Assembly (NCBI GenBank): GCA_003996215.1
Contig: QJPP01007599.1
Coordinates: 496,001 to 560,000 of the forward strand
Direction of reading: 5' to 3'
Origin: Jaltomata sinuosa
Taxonomy: Eukaryota > Streptophyta > Magnoliopsida > Solanales > Solanaceae
DNA length: 64,000 nucleotides
In this document: piece by piece, positions 46,463 to 56,559 of the stretch
Position numbering within the stretch: the first letter of the stretch is position 1
Layout of the letters: each line of letters begins with the position of its first letter
Program-made: the position numbers and the translations under genes
Notes under the pieces: generated by a model
Databases searched by the model: none
Told to the model about the DNA's origin: nothing
Seen by the model: the letters and a program-made list of their open reading frames with translations, nothing else

Positions 46463-49400
46463 TGTAATGACCCTTCCAGTTATTTCCACGTATACGTTTT
46501 CCTTGAGCCGTTAGAGCTTGTTGTAGTGGACCCAAGTCACTTAAGGCTCGTCAGGACCGGTATTTAGGTGTCGAGCCCATTTGTTTGGTCGCATTATAAG
46601 TTTTGAAGTCAACCAAATCGGCAAAAGTTATCGTAAGTTCTTTAATAAATTATCTGAACTTTGGGTAAAATGTCTCAGGGCTTTTCTCTCGATATATAAA
46701 GAGTTAGAAGTCTCCCAAAATACCAAATCGAAGGTCTACGAGTCTAGTTTCCTACACACAAAACCTCACGTCCTACTGATCTCGGAGTAAAAAGTTACGA
46801 CTGTTTTACCGCGGACTGTCTGGCAGAAAACGGGTTGCGAACCGGGTCGCGAACCGGGTCGAGTCAAACTCGATTTAAGCCTCAACTTCACGTTTTAAAA
46901 TGCCATTTCAGTTCTGAAACAGTGAGAAAACATAAGGGAGGATTCCGAGAGAGTTCTTGAGTACCAAAATCGTGCGATGGTGAGTTGCAAACTTAATTTA
47001 AGAATTTTATTAACATCGCGTGTATTTGAAAATATTTTATTTAAAAGTTGAATTTGGTAAAAATTATATTATTATTACCTTTTAAAAATATTTTAAAGGT
47101 TTATGAAAAATATTTTTGTTACGATATAATTGTATTTGTATTTATTTTATAAGGTTTGTATACATTGTAATATTTTAACGAAGATAGTAAATTTAGTTAT
47201 GTTAAAAGTTATTATTATAATATAGTAGGTTTTATTCGAAATAATTTTCTATGAATTATGGTATATTTAGAAAGTTATATTTATTATACCACGAATTTAT
47301 GCAATACCCAAATTTATGTATAATGAGGTTGAAAAGAGAGGGATGGTGTGATACTTCCACGTGGTGGGAAGTGAGAATGTGGTGTCAATATATATCACTG
47401 ATGAGTGGCACCATTTTGGTCCAATTGATCATTTTTATTTTTTTATTCTAACTAACAAATATTTTAGCTAGCACTTGGTAGTCGGCTACAGTAGTAATAT
47501 AGGATTGAACTTTAACAACTTTTGGGGATTCCTTTTTTTTCTCCCTTGAAAATTTATCTCACTTAAAAAGGAAATTGTGGATGAACCATTTTGGCGATTT
47601 AGTTAATAATTGATAAACGTCAATTATCTACATCAAGTTATTCAAGCCTAAATCCGATTCTGATTTATTTTGGATTTCCTCGGAAGTGGTTCGAGCGTGG
47701 ACATCATCTTAGCAGCTTGTCATCGGACGACAGGTAGGTTACGGTTTATTTTCCCTAGACTCCGCATATATAGAATAAAATTGTATTAATGGGCATCCTT
47801 GGGTTGGTTTATTAGGTTTATTAGGTTGGTACCACAGACCTCGACCGCTTTATTCATGTCCGCCTTCTTTTGTTCCTCCATTGCTTGTAGTATTTGCCGA
47901 TATATTTTATTTACGCTTGTGGTCCTGTGAGGCCTTGTTGACTCTGGAACATAGAAGTTGGGATTTTGGGAATGTCCGCGAGTCCCGGGCATAGAATTAT
48001 CCTTCTAGGCTGGTTATGCTTGCTGAGTAGATGTGGGCCTGTGCAGGGTCGATACGTTGATTGTGAGCTGCTGGGCAGCTATTGTGTGTGATCATACAAT
48101 TTCCATGCATATAAAGAGGTTTTATCCATGTTTTACTATGGTTTTGGCTTCGGGCCTATTGGCAACATTTTCTAAACCTTGCATGGCCCGGGGGGCCCAT
48201 TTTTGATGGAAATAATTTGGAAATGGTTTGATTTAACTTGTGAATTTCCTGGGTAAAAGAAAGTAAAATTATGTTTTAAATCATCAGTTTTACGATTAAC
48301 GCTAGACTCGGCAGGGCCGGGGTGCTAGTTGAGTTTTCTTTCTACTTGAGATGATTTTTAGCCTCGATCGAACCGAGCACCTGAGATGACTTTTTACTGT
48401 TTAGACCCGGTTATTCCCGGGCACCCTTGGAGGAGTTTTTGAGATATTTTCCTACTACTTTAGTCCTGGACAGGGTCTGGGCATGCATACTCGAGACTGG
48501 GTCTCTATTTTGATCCCGAACTTGCTTCCGGACGACATGTTTTGATACTGAGTTTTAGTATGGGGTCTGGGACCTCCATGGACCTTGCCATCCGGTCCAG
48601 GGGCTACGGGTTGCATGTGCCGGAGGAGGGGTATACGGTGGAGTAGAGGTATACGGGCAGTGTCCTTCCATGGAACCTACCTGCTGGGCCGGATCGGCGC
48701 CGGATGAGGTACATACAGAGATACCATTTCACTTGAGATCTTCATGCATCATATCATTCATTGTTTGAGGCTCCACCCTTGTTTGTTGTTTGTTGATTGT
48801 ACGCTCCGGTAGTATGGGATGCCGGAGGGTTTGTTTTCAATTGTTTGTGTTCCTCGGTTATATGGGCGGCCGGGGGACTGTAGGTAGACTTTTGCTATTC
48901 ACTTACAGAATTGTTCTCTATTATGGATAAGTATGAGATTGGTTACTGCTAGACTGTTAGTTTCTGGATTTGAGATTGATATGATTAGTTGAGTTTGATT
49001 CATGTATCTGAGCATGCCTATCATTACTCTTTCTCTCTTCTTCTTACACTTGAGGTTACCGGTATACCGTCCATTTCGTAAACTTATTATGTATACACTG
49101 TTATTGCAAGGACCCCAGGTGCGTTATTTCTTACTTTCACCTGTGCCTATAGTGTGTATTTTCTGCTTACTAGCCTCACATGTGGTTCTGTTGATTTCCC
49201 TCTGGGCTAGTTCCTGTGTACTTTTCATTGAATTTTGTGACTGCTTGCTTCTATTCTGTCTATTACTACGCTTTTATCTTATATGTGCCTAGTCGGCCTA
49301 TGATACCTACTGTGTACCTTATGCTTCGCATTTGGTGCTCACCCCTACCCCCCCTGCATCTTTGGGTGCATATCCTAGCGTGGGCCATCGCCATTAGATC

Positions 49401-49770
49401 ACTGTGATTCGTGCTTGGAGATCTGTTGGGGACTACTTCAGACTGAGGGTGAGCTCTTGGCGATCGGAGCTTAGCTTTAGTTTATCTTTTGCTTCATGTA
49501 CTCTATTACCATTCAGAGACATCTGTATATATTGTTTTGGATCATTTTCACTCTACGTATGTAGTTTTGGCTCTATACTATGATACCAGGTCTTGGGGTT
49601 TGGTTTAGTTTCCGCATATGTATATATTTATAGTCCTTTTATTTGTTCTCTTCGTCTTGTTCTCTTATTTGTTAGATAGTAGCCCATTACTAATTGTTCT
49701 AGGCTACGTGGATTAGTTCACCTACCGGGGGTTGTAGGTGCCATCATGACCGAGAAATTAGGTCGTGACA
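46463..49770 (+). repeat. 3' LTR of element D
   Basis: 3308 bases, ending GTCGTGACA and followed by the target duplicate TGAAC. It pairs with 37929-41237 and differs by only one base in length. It contains the same antisense ORF (47786-47992) and the same GC-rich 12-base repeats near 46836. Confidence 0.93.
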
Positions 49771-49954
49771 TGAACTATGGTTTGCTCATTTGGTTAGATT
49801 GTATAAGAATTGGAAAATTTTGATAGTTTTCACAACAAGTAGAATTTTCATGTTTATGAGAAAAAAATACAACTTACGAAATCTAAATTGCATGTCCAAG
49901 CAAAACATCAACTTCAAATCATGATTCCATATCGTATGTCCAAACGGGCCCTTA

Positions 49955-50245
49955 GATTTAAATGCAACACTTGGGATTTTTCTTCCCCACAGAAGATGAG
50001 GGTGCCATCTGGATATATAGATAAAAGACTATCACTGTGTTCCTCCCGGGGTTGGTATCAATTTCTAAACCATTGATCAATTGTATATTTATGGTTTTAT
50101 TCAACATGTTACTAAGACCAATGGAGAGAGGGGATCCCCTGTCTAAGTGCCTACTGAGGGGAGAAAAAGTCAGTGGCACTTGAGTCGATCAAGACAGAAT
50201 ATGTAATAGTGGTGGTGCAGAATATGATCCACTTAATCCAGTTAT
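49955..50245 (-). pseudogene. LINE E RT, middle piece
   Basis: On the minus strand it begins WIKWIIFCTTTITYSVLI (from 50241), then a GDPLS-type region in other frames near 50130. GTLIFCGEEKSQVLHLNL ends at 49955; the Asp-Asp box before it has decayed. Its left neighbour is the MITE and its right neighbour the solo LTR. Confidence 0.75.
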
Positions 50246-51087
50246 TGTAGACAATAAAATTTGAGTTGTAGAAAATAATAATCAGGACCGGAAACATCAC
50301 AACAATTGTAGTATTTGATTTGAATATATGAGTGTTACAATCTCGATTAATCCTCTGATTCGTCTTTTCAAGTATGTAAATTCAAGGGCCGTTGAGTTTG
50401 ATCTTGAATTTGGTGAATTTGATCTTGACTTGTACTTGAATTCAAAGGCTTTTTGAGCTTGATCTTGTATCTGGTGGTCTTGATCTTGAGTTGTAGTTGA
50501 ACTTGAATGTTGAATGCTTGAACTTGTAGCTTGTAGAGAAATTTGCGGCGTTTGATCCACGAGCTCTCTCTGACTTCTTGTTAGAATTAGGTGTCTTTTC
50601 TGAATTATGGAGGACCCCTATTTATAGTTGTAGGAGGGAAGAATTATGGTAAGTACCAACTCTTTCCGGCCAATCAGATTGAAGTGATGTGGCCATATTT
50701 GATTGGTCGGAACATGTCACTTATACACGTGGCATGTCTCTATTGGTCTTTAATTTGCCTTGGCATGCTGCATCATTTTGACATGTGGCATGATCCTATT
50801 GGCTCCTTCGCTTGATTTGGCATACCACATCATCCGACACGTGGTGCCAAATTTGGCCTCTAGAATAAGACAACAACTTGGGCTTGGCAAAGTGGCTCAT
50901 CATTTGTAGCCCAAATTAATGGACTAGCCCAATAAAAATTGAACTTTAATTAAATCTGTATTTATTGGACTTAATTATTGATCCAATTATATTAATCCAT
51001 AATATTTATTTGAACTAATATATTTTATATTAAATATAAACCCAAATTTCCAATGAATTTATATTTGATAAAATTTTGTTGTATACA
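50246..51087 (-). repeat. Solo LTR of the element C family, minus orientation
   Basis: 842 bases, starting TGTAGACAAT and ending TTGTATACA on the plus strand, the reverse complement of the C LTR. It is flanked by GTTAT (50241-50245) and GTTGT (51088-51092), a 5-bp duplication with one transition. No internal element sequence remains, so it arose by recombination between the two LTRs of a former full element. TATA (50620-50627) and CACGTG (50838-50843) are kept. Confidence 0.93.
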
Positions 51088-51850
51088 GTTGTAATCAAAT
51101 TTCATCTTTTCAGCATCATCAAAAGAAAACTCCAGTTCAGTTGATCAAATGCTTTCTATAAATCCAATTTACACCATAAGTTTGCTTCCCCTATTTTTAG
51201 TTTCCTGTCCAGGATTTCATTGGCAGTTATGGATGCATTTGTGATCTGCCTTCCTTTTAAAATGTATTTTGCTGCCCAAAAATGAGTTTTCATATTACTT
51301 TTTAAAATCTCTCAGCAAGTAGCTTTGTAACAATTTTGTAAACGCTTCCTTTTAGGATTATTAGCCTAAAACCCATAAGTTCCACAACCCCTTTATTTTT
51401 AGGAATCAGGAAAATGAAGAAGCATTGCAAGATCGCACCAACTAGTCATTTTGACAGACGTGATTAAGGGTGTCAATTATAGTTTTGATGATCTCCCAAG
51501 CACTTTGAAAAATGCCAGTGTAAGCACATCTGACCTTGGAGCTTTATCTGGAGCACATGTTTTGATTGTGGCTAGAATCTCAAAATATTCTTTTTCTAGT
51601 TCTGATCTCTCCTCCGAGGCTCATTCTCAGATTACAATGCTAGATAGAATCCCAGAATTTCCTCCTTGATCTGATCCGTCTCTTGAAACAAGTCATTGCT
51701 AACTTTGAGTTTGGCGATGTAGCGATATAGTTATTCTTCTGTGGGAATTAGATACTTTCTAAAAGGATTTGGTATTCATGCCTCTCTTTATGCCAAAACA
51801 TTCAGATTTCTACCTCCATGATGTCTCTTCTTCGATGGCTAGCTTTTGAA
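51088..51850 (-). pseudogene. LINE E ORF2: linker and start of RT
   Basis: On the minus strand from 51840: SWRQKSECFGIKRG-like sequence, YRYIAKLKVSNDLFQETD and IKEEILGFY (~51670), then VVTASI-type RT blocks near 51250 and KLDL.KAFDQLNWSFLLMML near 51160-51100. Frames change several times. The 5' end of the LINE is missing beyond 51850, where LINE F starts in the opposite direction. Confidence 0.75.
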
Positions 51851-51879
51851 TTGTTATCATTAGGTTTTTTGTTTGAAAG

Positions 51880-52369
51880 ACTGATTGATATGGTTTTCAA
51901 AATCATAAGCTACAACTGCTATTCAATTCTGAGTAATGGACAACCACAAGGTTTCTTCCAATCTTCAAGAGAGGTAAAATAGGGGGATCCACTATCACCT
52001 ACTTTGTTTACTTTGATAGTTGAAGTGCTAACAAGAAATTTAAATGCTCTGCACCATGTACCACAATTCAAAGGATATCACATGCCTAGATGGAGTCCCA
52101 AGGTGAATCATTTGGTATATATAGATGATATGATTATATTCTCCTCAGCAGATCTTTTTTCCATACAATTGGTCATGGAGGTATTGAGGAACTATGAAAA
52201 GACTTACGGCCAAAAATAAACAAAGAAAAGAGCTTAGTGTATATGCATCATAATGTAACAAGAGATATAAGTATCAATATGGAGGAAACTACTGGAATAG
52301 GAAGAAGGTATTTTCCTTTTACATATTTAGGGTTTCCAATCTACTACAGCAGAAAAGGAAGGATTTTAT
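51880..52369 (+). pseudogene. LINE F reverse transcriptase, first piece
   Basis: ILSNGQPQGFFQSSREVK, a stop (TAG), then GDPLSPTLFTLIVEVLTRNLNAL at 51985-52040. The catalytic box is VYIDDMIIFSSADLF near 52120. TTGIGRRYFPFTYLGFPIYYSR lies at 52280-52350. Frames shift near 52217. It is interrupted by LINE H after KEGFY-coding bases. Confidence 0.82.
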
Positions 52370-52511
52370 TTGATAAAGGTAATGTTGTATTCCTCAGCAT
52401 TAAGGCTATGCTAGCAACCTCCAAAAAATGTGCCTAGAAATTAAACAAGGAAGAGTTAAACAGAACAAGGAAATAAGTAAATACTTACAAAGCACCTACA
52501 AAATCTACTAA

Positions 52512-52678
52512 GAGCCTTATTGGATTGGCTTATTTTAAGTGCTTTTAAGCGAAAATAGTTTTTAAGCACTTTTGAAGTGTTTGGATAATATAAAAAGGTG
52601 CTTATATTTTAAGTCAAAATCCTAGCTTTTGGTTGTTGGCTTATAAGCTAAAAAAGCAAAAGCCAATCCCAACAGGCT
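52512..52678. mobile_element. Small MITE, Tourist-like
   Basis: About 167 bases with imperfect terminal inverted repeats: left GAGCCTTATTGGATTGGC, right on the reverse strand AGCCTGTTGGGATTGGC. TAA precedes the left end and TTAA follows the right. It is non-coding and lies in the 3' part of LINE H. Confidence 0.7.
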
Positions 52679-52833
52679 TTAACTGTTCAACTACTACTGC
52701 ACCTTTTTCTTTACACCAAAAGTATGATGTATTGTTACAGTTTTCTTTAACCATTTGAATAGGATTGCTAATATTCTCAAAACATATATTGTTTCTTTCC
52801 TTCCAAATTGACCACCATATACATGATGGTATT

Positions 52834-53681
52834 TGTTGGAATAATAATTAAAAGTTGGTGTAAAAACCAAATTTGTTTAGGATTTGGTATTTATTTAATT
52901 TATGTCTTGTTAGGATTTGTTTCTCCTAATTCATTTTTTTTGAAACTAAAATTTCTCCTAATTCATATTGGAATAGGTTTTGTAGTCCTAGTTTAATTTG
53001 GTTATCTAGTATTATATGAATAGGGGTACTCTATTACATATTTTCGTGTAAGGAGAATTATTTGAGTTTATGAATAAAATATTTTCCTTCAAATTCGTAT
53101 CAGAACTTCTACGATCTTGGTAGAGAATTAAATAGCTTCCACTGCCGGCAGGCGGCAACAACCAATGTGTGTCACCCTGGCTAATGATTATGTTAACAAC
53201 ACGTCTGACCAATGATATATTGACAAACGTTGGGCCAATAATATACGCATGAAAAACAATCATTCTAAGAGGATTATGCAAAAAATATTGCAGATCCAAA
53301 TAGGTACAAGCAAATATGGAACAAGAGAAAGAATTTTTTTTCTAAAAGTGAGAAAAGTGAGAAAAAGAAAAATGGAAATTAATTACAAGTGAATCAACAA
53401 AATTGAATGTTGGTGACAAAGTGCATCAACGAGAGTTGGAGAGAAGTGCTCCAACAATGAAATGTTGAAGAGAACTGCTTCAACTATTGAAAGTTGGAGA
53501 TAAGTGCTCCAACACAACCAAGAAAAAGAAATAGCGTGGGTTGGATGAGAAGTGCATCAACTATTGAAAGTTGGAGAGAAGTGCTCCAACACAACCAAGA
53601 AAAAAATAACGGTAGTTGGAGAGAAGTGCTCCAACACAACCAAGAAAAAAATAACGGTAGTTGGAGAGAAGTGCTCCAACA
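52834..53681 (+). mobile_element. Copia-like LTR fragment with hairpin array
   Basis: It starts TGTTGGAATAAT and ends CTCCAACA, the TGTTGGA/TCCAACA ends of many copia LTRs. A TATATGAATAGGGG promoter-like motif lies near 53014. GTATCAGAAC at 53097-53106 looks like a mutated tRNA-Met primer site, so 52834-53094 would be a short 5' LTR. No coding sequence and no second LTR are seen. A clear target duplication was not found. It interrupts the zf-RVT part of LINE H. Confidence 0.55.
53409..53680 (+). repeat. Tandem array of eight short hairpins
   Basis: The hairpins, about 21 bases each, start at 53409, 53435, 53464, 53493, 53540, 53570, 53615 and 53660. The common form is GTTGGAG, a seven-base loop, CTCCAAC. 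The third has GTTGAAG with CTTCAAC; the first has GTTGGTG with CATCAAC. Linkers are CACAACCAAGAAAAA-like and the last three units are nearly identical. The 156-codon ORF across them (53494-53964) is a by-product. Confidence 0.92.
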
Positions 53682-54095
53682 ATTGAAGCAACTGCCTCTT
53701 ATTTATAATTTTTCATGTGTGAGGCAAGCTCTTCTAGTCACCAACCATATGAAGCATTTAGTCTTACTCACCAACCATCTGGACAGATCTCTGCATCTCC
53801 AAGACTTAAAAGACATCCCTTTAATATCTGATGCCTCCTCTAATCTTCTGCACAACCACACAAGAGCTTCTCTACTTAAAGTCATTCTTCTCATATGTAA
53901 TCTGGCACTCTCCACCCATTCATACCAGATTCCAGATGCTGATTTGGTTTTTGTAAGGTCGTAGGACTTCTCCCTAATCTGAAATAGATTTTGTTCTCCA
54001 TACAAAATGTTGGCGAGGGAGAGGTATAGAAGAAGTAAATGTGATTCCGATGAAGTAATGTGAGTAGGGTACAGTTTAATATAGATTTTTTAAGG

Positions 54096-55080
54096 AAGGA
54101 AGGATTTTATAATGCTATGTTCACCAAAATAGCAAGGAATGATTTTTATAATGCTATTTTGGTGAAGATCTTGAATAGGCTTCAATCTTGGAATAGCAAA
54201 ATATTTTCTTTTGGAGGAAGGATTGTCTTGATTAACATGTCCTTCAGAGTATGTCTATTTACATGTTATCAGCAGTGAACCCTCCTGATTGTGTATACAC
54301 CAGATGCATAAAATATTTGCTCTTTTTTCAGAGTAACACTATAGGAGGAAAGAGTAGACATTGGGCATCATTGCAACACTCATGTTTACCAGTGCTGGAA
54401 GGGGTGGGGGTAGGTTTCAGATATCTACATGATGTTTCTATGGCTTTATACTACAAACTTTCATGGAATTTTAGGACTAAGCCATCATTATGAAAGTTCT
54501 TTCCTGAGTAACAAGTATTGTAAAAAGGTGAATGCAGTAATGGAACAATGGAAATATGGATCCCAGGCATCGAAAAAGATATTTACATGTAAGAGAGTTA
54601 ATTGAACAACATATTTGGTGGCAAACAAAGATGGGGAATACTGAATTCTGGTTTGATTACTGGACAGGTCTGGGTGGACTATACTATGCTACATGTGATG
54701 ACTACTTTGATGAGAGCATACAAAAGTTCATGAGGTGATGAACAGTGAAAGATGGAATACTGACAAGCTGGAAGAACTTTTACCAGATAATATAGTGCAG
54801 CAAATCACAAATACTGTACAGCCCCATGCTTAGAGAAAGATATGGATAAACCTTGGTGGTTACTGGATACAAAAGGGGAATTCTCAATTAAGTCTGATTG
54901 GGATTATCTAAGGCTTAGAGGACAGAAAATGGAGATATACAAATACAAATGGATCAAAGGGCTTCCTTTCAAAATCGCATTCTTTATATGGAGGTGCTGG
55001 AAATATAGGTTACCACTTGATGATGTACTGAGAAGGATGAGATACAATATAGTATCTAGATGCTAGTGTTGTACAAGTCC
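54096..55080 (+). pseudogene. LINE F ORF2, second piece: RT end and zf-RVT
   Basis: It resumes with KEGFYNA, then ILVKILNRLQSWNSKIFSFGG and RIVLIN near 54155-54240 and MLSAVNPPDCV near 54262. WASLQHSCLPVLEGVGVGFRYL and HIWWQTKMGNTEFWFDYWTG (~54610) follow. The zinc-binding part PWWLLDTKGEFSIKSDWDYL and KGLPFKIAFFIWRCW lies at 54850-55000, with CC motifs near 55060. Frames change repeatedly. Confidence 0.8.
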
Positions 55081-55972
55081 TTTAGGAAAAAACAATACAT
55101 CTATTTGCCATGTCAATTTCTGCTAAGAGGACTTGGTCCTATTTTTGTTCTTTTTTTGGTGTCAATGTGACTGGACTATAATTAAAACAAAGCATAATGA
55201 AATGGTGGCAAGCCCCTGTAATAAATAGGCTTAAACCAATTTTTCAAGTTGTACCTGCTATAATCATTTGGGAAGTTTGGAAGAAGAGAAATGCTATAAA
55301 ACATGGAGAACAAAGGTCAGTTAGCTGATGCATTTATCAGGTCTATGCAACAATACAAAGATTATCACAGATCAGGAATCCATCCATCAAGCAAATACCA
55401 AACAGATGGTCTGCGTTGATTCAAAAGCTGGAGAGATGCAAATCTAAAATAAAAGTCATTAAGGTGTTATGGCAACTCCCTCCAACAGGATGGATTATAT
55501 GCAACACTAATGGAGCCTCAAGAGAGAATCCAGAAAAAAGTGCATATGAATTTTGTGTGAGGAATTCAGAAGGTAACTTGGTATATCCACAAGCAGTGGA
55601 GATAGGGTACACAACAAACACTGAAGATGAGGTTATGGAAATAGTGGAAGATATCAAATATTGCTCTAGCAAACAGTTAGATCATATTATCATACAGACT
55701 GATTCAAAATTAATACAAAAGATACTGCCAGAAGGATGGAAACCACCATGGAACATTGCTATATGGATAGAAGAAATCAGTAGCTATATGCAGATCAGAT
55801 ATACACACATCATGAGAGAAGGAAATAAGTTGGCTGATGCTTTGGAAAACCAGGCACTTGATGAAGGCACTATCAATTGCCAGCACTTCATGGAGCTGGA
55901 AATTGACAAAAGGAGGATTCTCAATAGTGATAAATTACAAGTTCCATACTTGAGAATTGAAGCTAAAAAATG
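55081..55972 (+). pseudogene. LINE F C-terminal RNase H
   Basis: The open frame 55416-55972 codes 185 residues. At about residues 26-40, TGWIICNTNGASRENP has Asn where the catalytic Asp is expected. NTEDEVMEIVEDIKYC holds the Glu position. IIIQTDSKLIQKIL holds the next Asp. THIMREGNKLADALENQALDEG is the C-terminal signature of plant RVT_3-type RNase H. The upstream stretch 55081-55415 has PAIIIWEVWKKRNAIKHGEQ-like sequence. The domain would remove RNA from the RNA-DNA hybrid; the Asp-to-Asn change should abolish that. Confidence 0.85.
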
Positions 55973-56487
55973 AAGAAGAATTACTTGAAGAATACCCACA
56001 GAAATCAAGAAGCTGAATACGTACACAGCACAAAATCATCTTCAAGATTAGCACACACACAAGATACACCAACAGACAAAATCAAAGCAGTAGATAATCA
56101 ACATAAATTCACACACAGCAGTGATTTTACTAGGAAATATCTCACAAAATACACCAATTTCAGTGGAACAACAACAGAAGCGACATCAACTTCAGTTGAG
56201 CAAATTACAAGAAGGAAAATTGGAATATACACATGCAATGAAGGCATCATACTTGTTTCAACTTCCTGAGCAGCAATCGAGGATGAGCAGCAAAGATCTG
56301 GTGTTGAACGCCATAAAGATTGATCTGCAGCTGTTGAGAATCTTTAGATCTGTTTTTCTGCTTTCTAGGATAGGGTTTTACTTTTACATTTCATTTCTAC
56401 TTACCTTTTCAACTTTGTTTGCTTTTTGTTTGTTTTTCGAACCTGTTTGATTATAAAAACCGTCCATGTGCCTTAATTTAAAAAAAA
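55973..56487 (+). other. LINE F 3' UTR and poly(A)
   Basis: No coding signal is seen. The two overlapping short ORFs (55970-56269, 56121-56450) show no recognisable domain. It ends in an A run at 56480-56487. Confidence 0.6.
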
Positions 56488-56559
56488 CATTAGAATGGTC
56501 ATCGCATATAGTCTCAGTAGAAAGAATTGATGGAGGATTTAGTTTCATCTGTTAGCGGG

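Larger units (their letters stand above)
37929..49770 (+). mobile_element. Tekay-type Ty3/gypsy chromovirus D, complete, defective
   Basis: LTRs are at 37929-41237 and 46463-49770, with a primer binding site at 41241, gag, protease, RT, RNase H, integrase with a chromodomain, and a purine-rich tract at 46451-46462. It is flanked by a perfect 5-bp duplication TGAAC (37924-37928, 49771-49775). The chromodomain-bearing integrase and ~3.3 kb LTRs point to the Tekay/Del group. The LTRs differ at about nine of the first 106 bases but are almost identical over long stretches further in, so it is younger than C. Several stop codons and an RT active-site change make it non-autonomous now. Confidence 0.93.
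37517..49951. mobile_element. MITE (PIF/Harbinger-like) split by element D
   Basis: The left end (37517) reads GGCGTCTGGACATACGATAT and the right end, on the reverse strand, reads GGGCCCGTTTGGACATACGA, so they are inverted repeats of more than 40 bases, diverged. The trinucleotide TTA flanks both sides (37514-37516 and 49952-49954), the target of PIF/Harbinger elements. Without D the MITE is about 0.58 kb and has no coding capacity. It lies in LINE E RT. The host frame continues after removal with one TTA, apart from a single-base shift. Confidence 0.8.
36478..51850 (-). mobile_element. LINE E (L1 type), minus strand, in three pieces
   Basis: The pieces are 51850-51088 (linker and start of RT), 50245-49955 (RT middle) and 37516-36478 (RT end, zf-RVT, tail). 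A T-run at 36478-36486 is the poly(A) tail on the minus strand. The interruptions are a solo LTR (50246-51087) and a MITE carrying element D (37517-49951). The reading passes over both gaps: a frame into FDYN/WIKWIIFC over the first, and VLHLNL then LEALSGLHIN over the second with one base lost. The 5' end is truncated. Confidence 0.82.
52370..54095 (-). mobile_element. LINE H, small deleted L1, minus strand
   Basis: It is flanked by the perfect 15-bp duplication described for LINE F. On the minus strand it opens with an ORF1-like piece (54005-53800: IREKSYDLTKTKSASGIWYEW, EEASDIKGMSFKSWRCRDL). This joins directly to a zf-RVT piece (TKCFIWLVTRRACLTHEKL, ~53770-53705). After a copia-like insertion it ends with CMWWSIWKERNN-like sequence (~52825) and a 3' UTR similar to that of LINE B. 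Most of ORF2 is missing, so it must have moved with proteins of another LINE. Confidence 0.8.
51855..56487 (+). mobile_element. LINE F (L1 type with RNase H), plus, split by LINE H
   Basis: The pieces are 51855-52369 and 54096-56487. It begins within RT (5'-truncated) and ends with an eight-base A run at 56480-56487. A perfect 15-bp duplication AAGGAAGGATTTTAT (52355-52369 and 54096-54110) bounds the inserted LINE H. RT, zinc-binding region and C-terminal RNase H are recognisable but broken. Confidence 0.85.

Noticed and set aside
37924..49775. Two separate MITE fragments instead of one split MITE
   Set aside because: The halves are inverted repeats, share a TTA flank, meet at the TGAAC duplication of element D, and LINE E continues on their outer sides.
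53494..53964. 156-codon ORF with repeated SWREVLQHNQEKNNG
   Set aside because: It is a translation of the hairpin array followed by the antisense of LINE H; no independent coding evidence.
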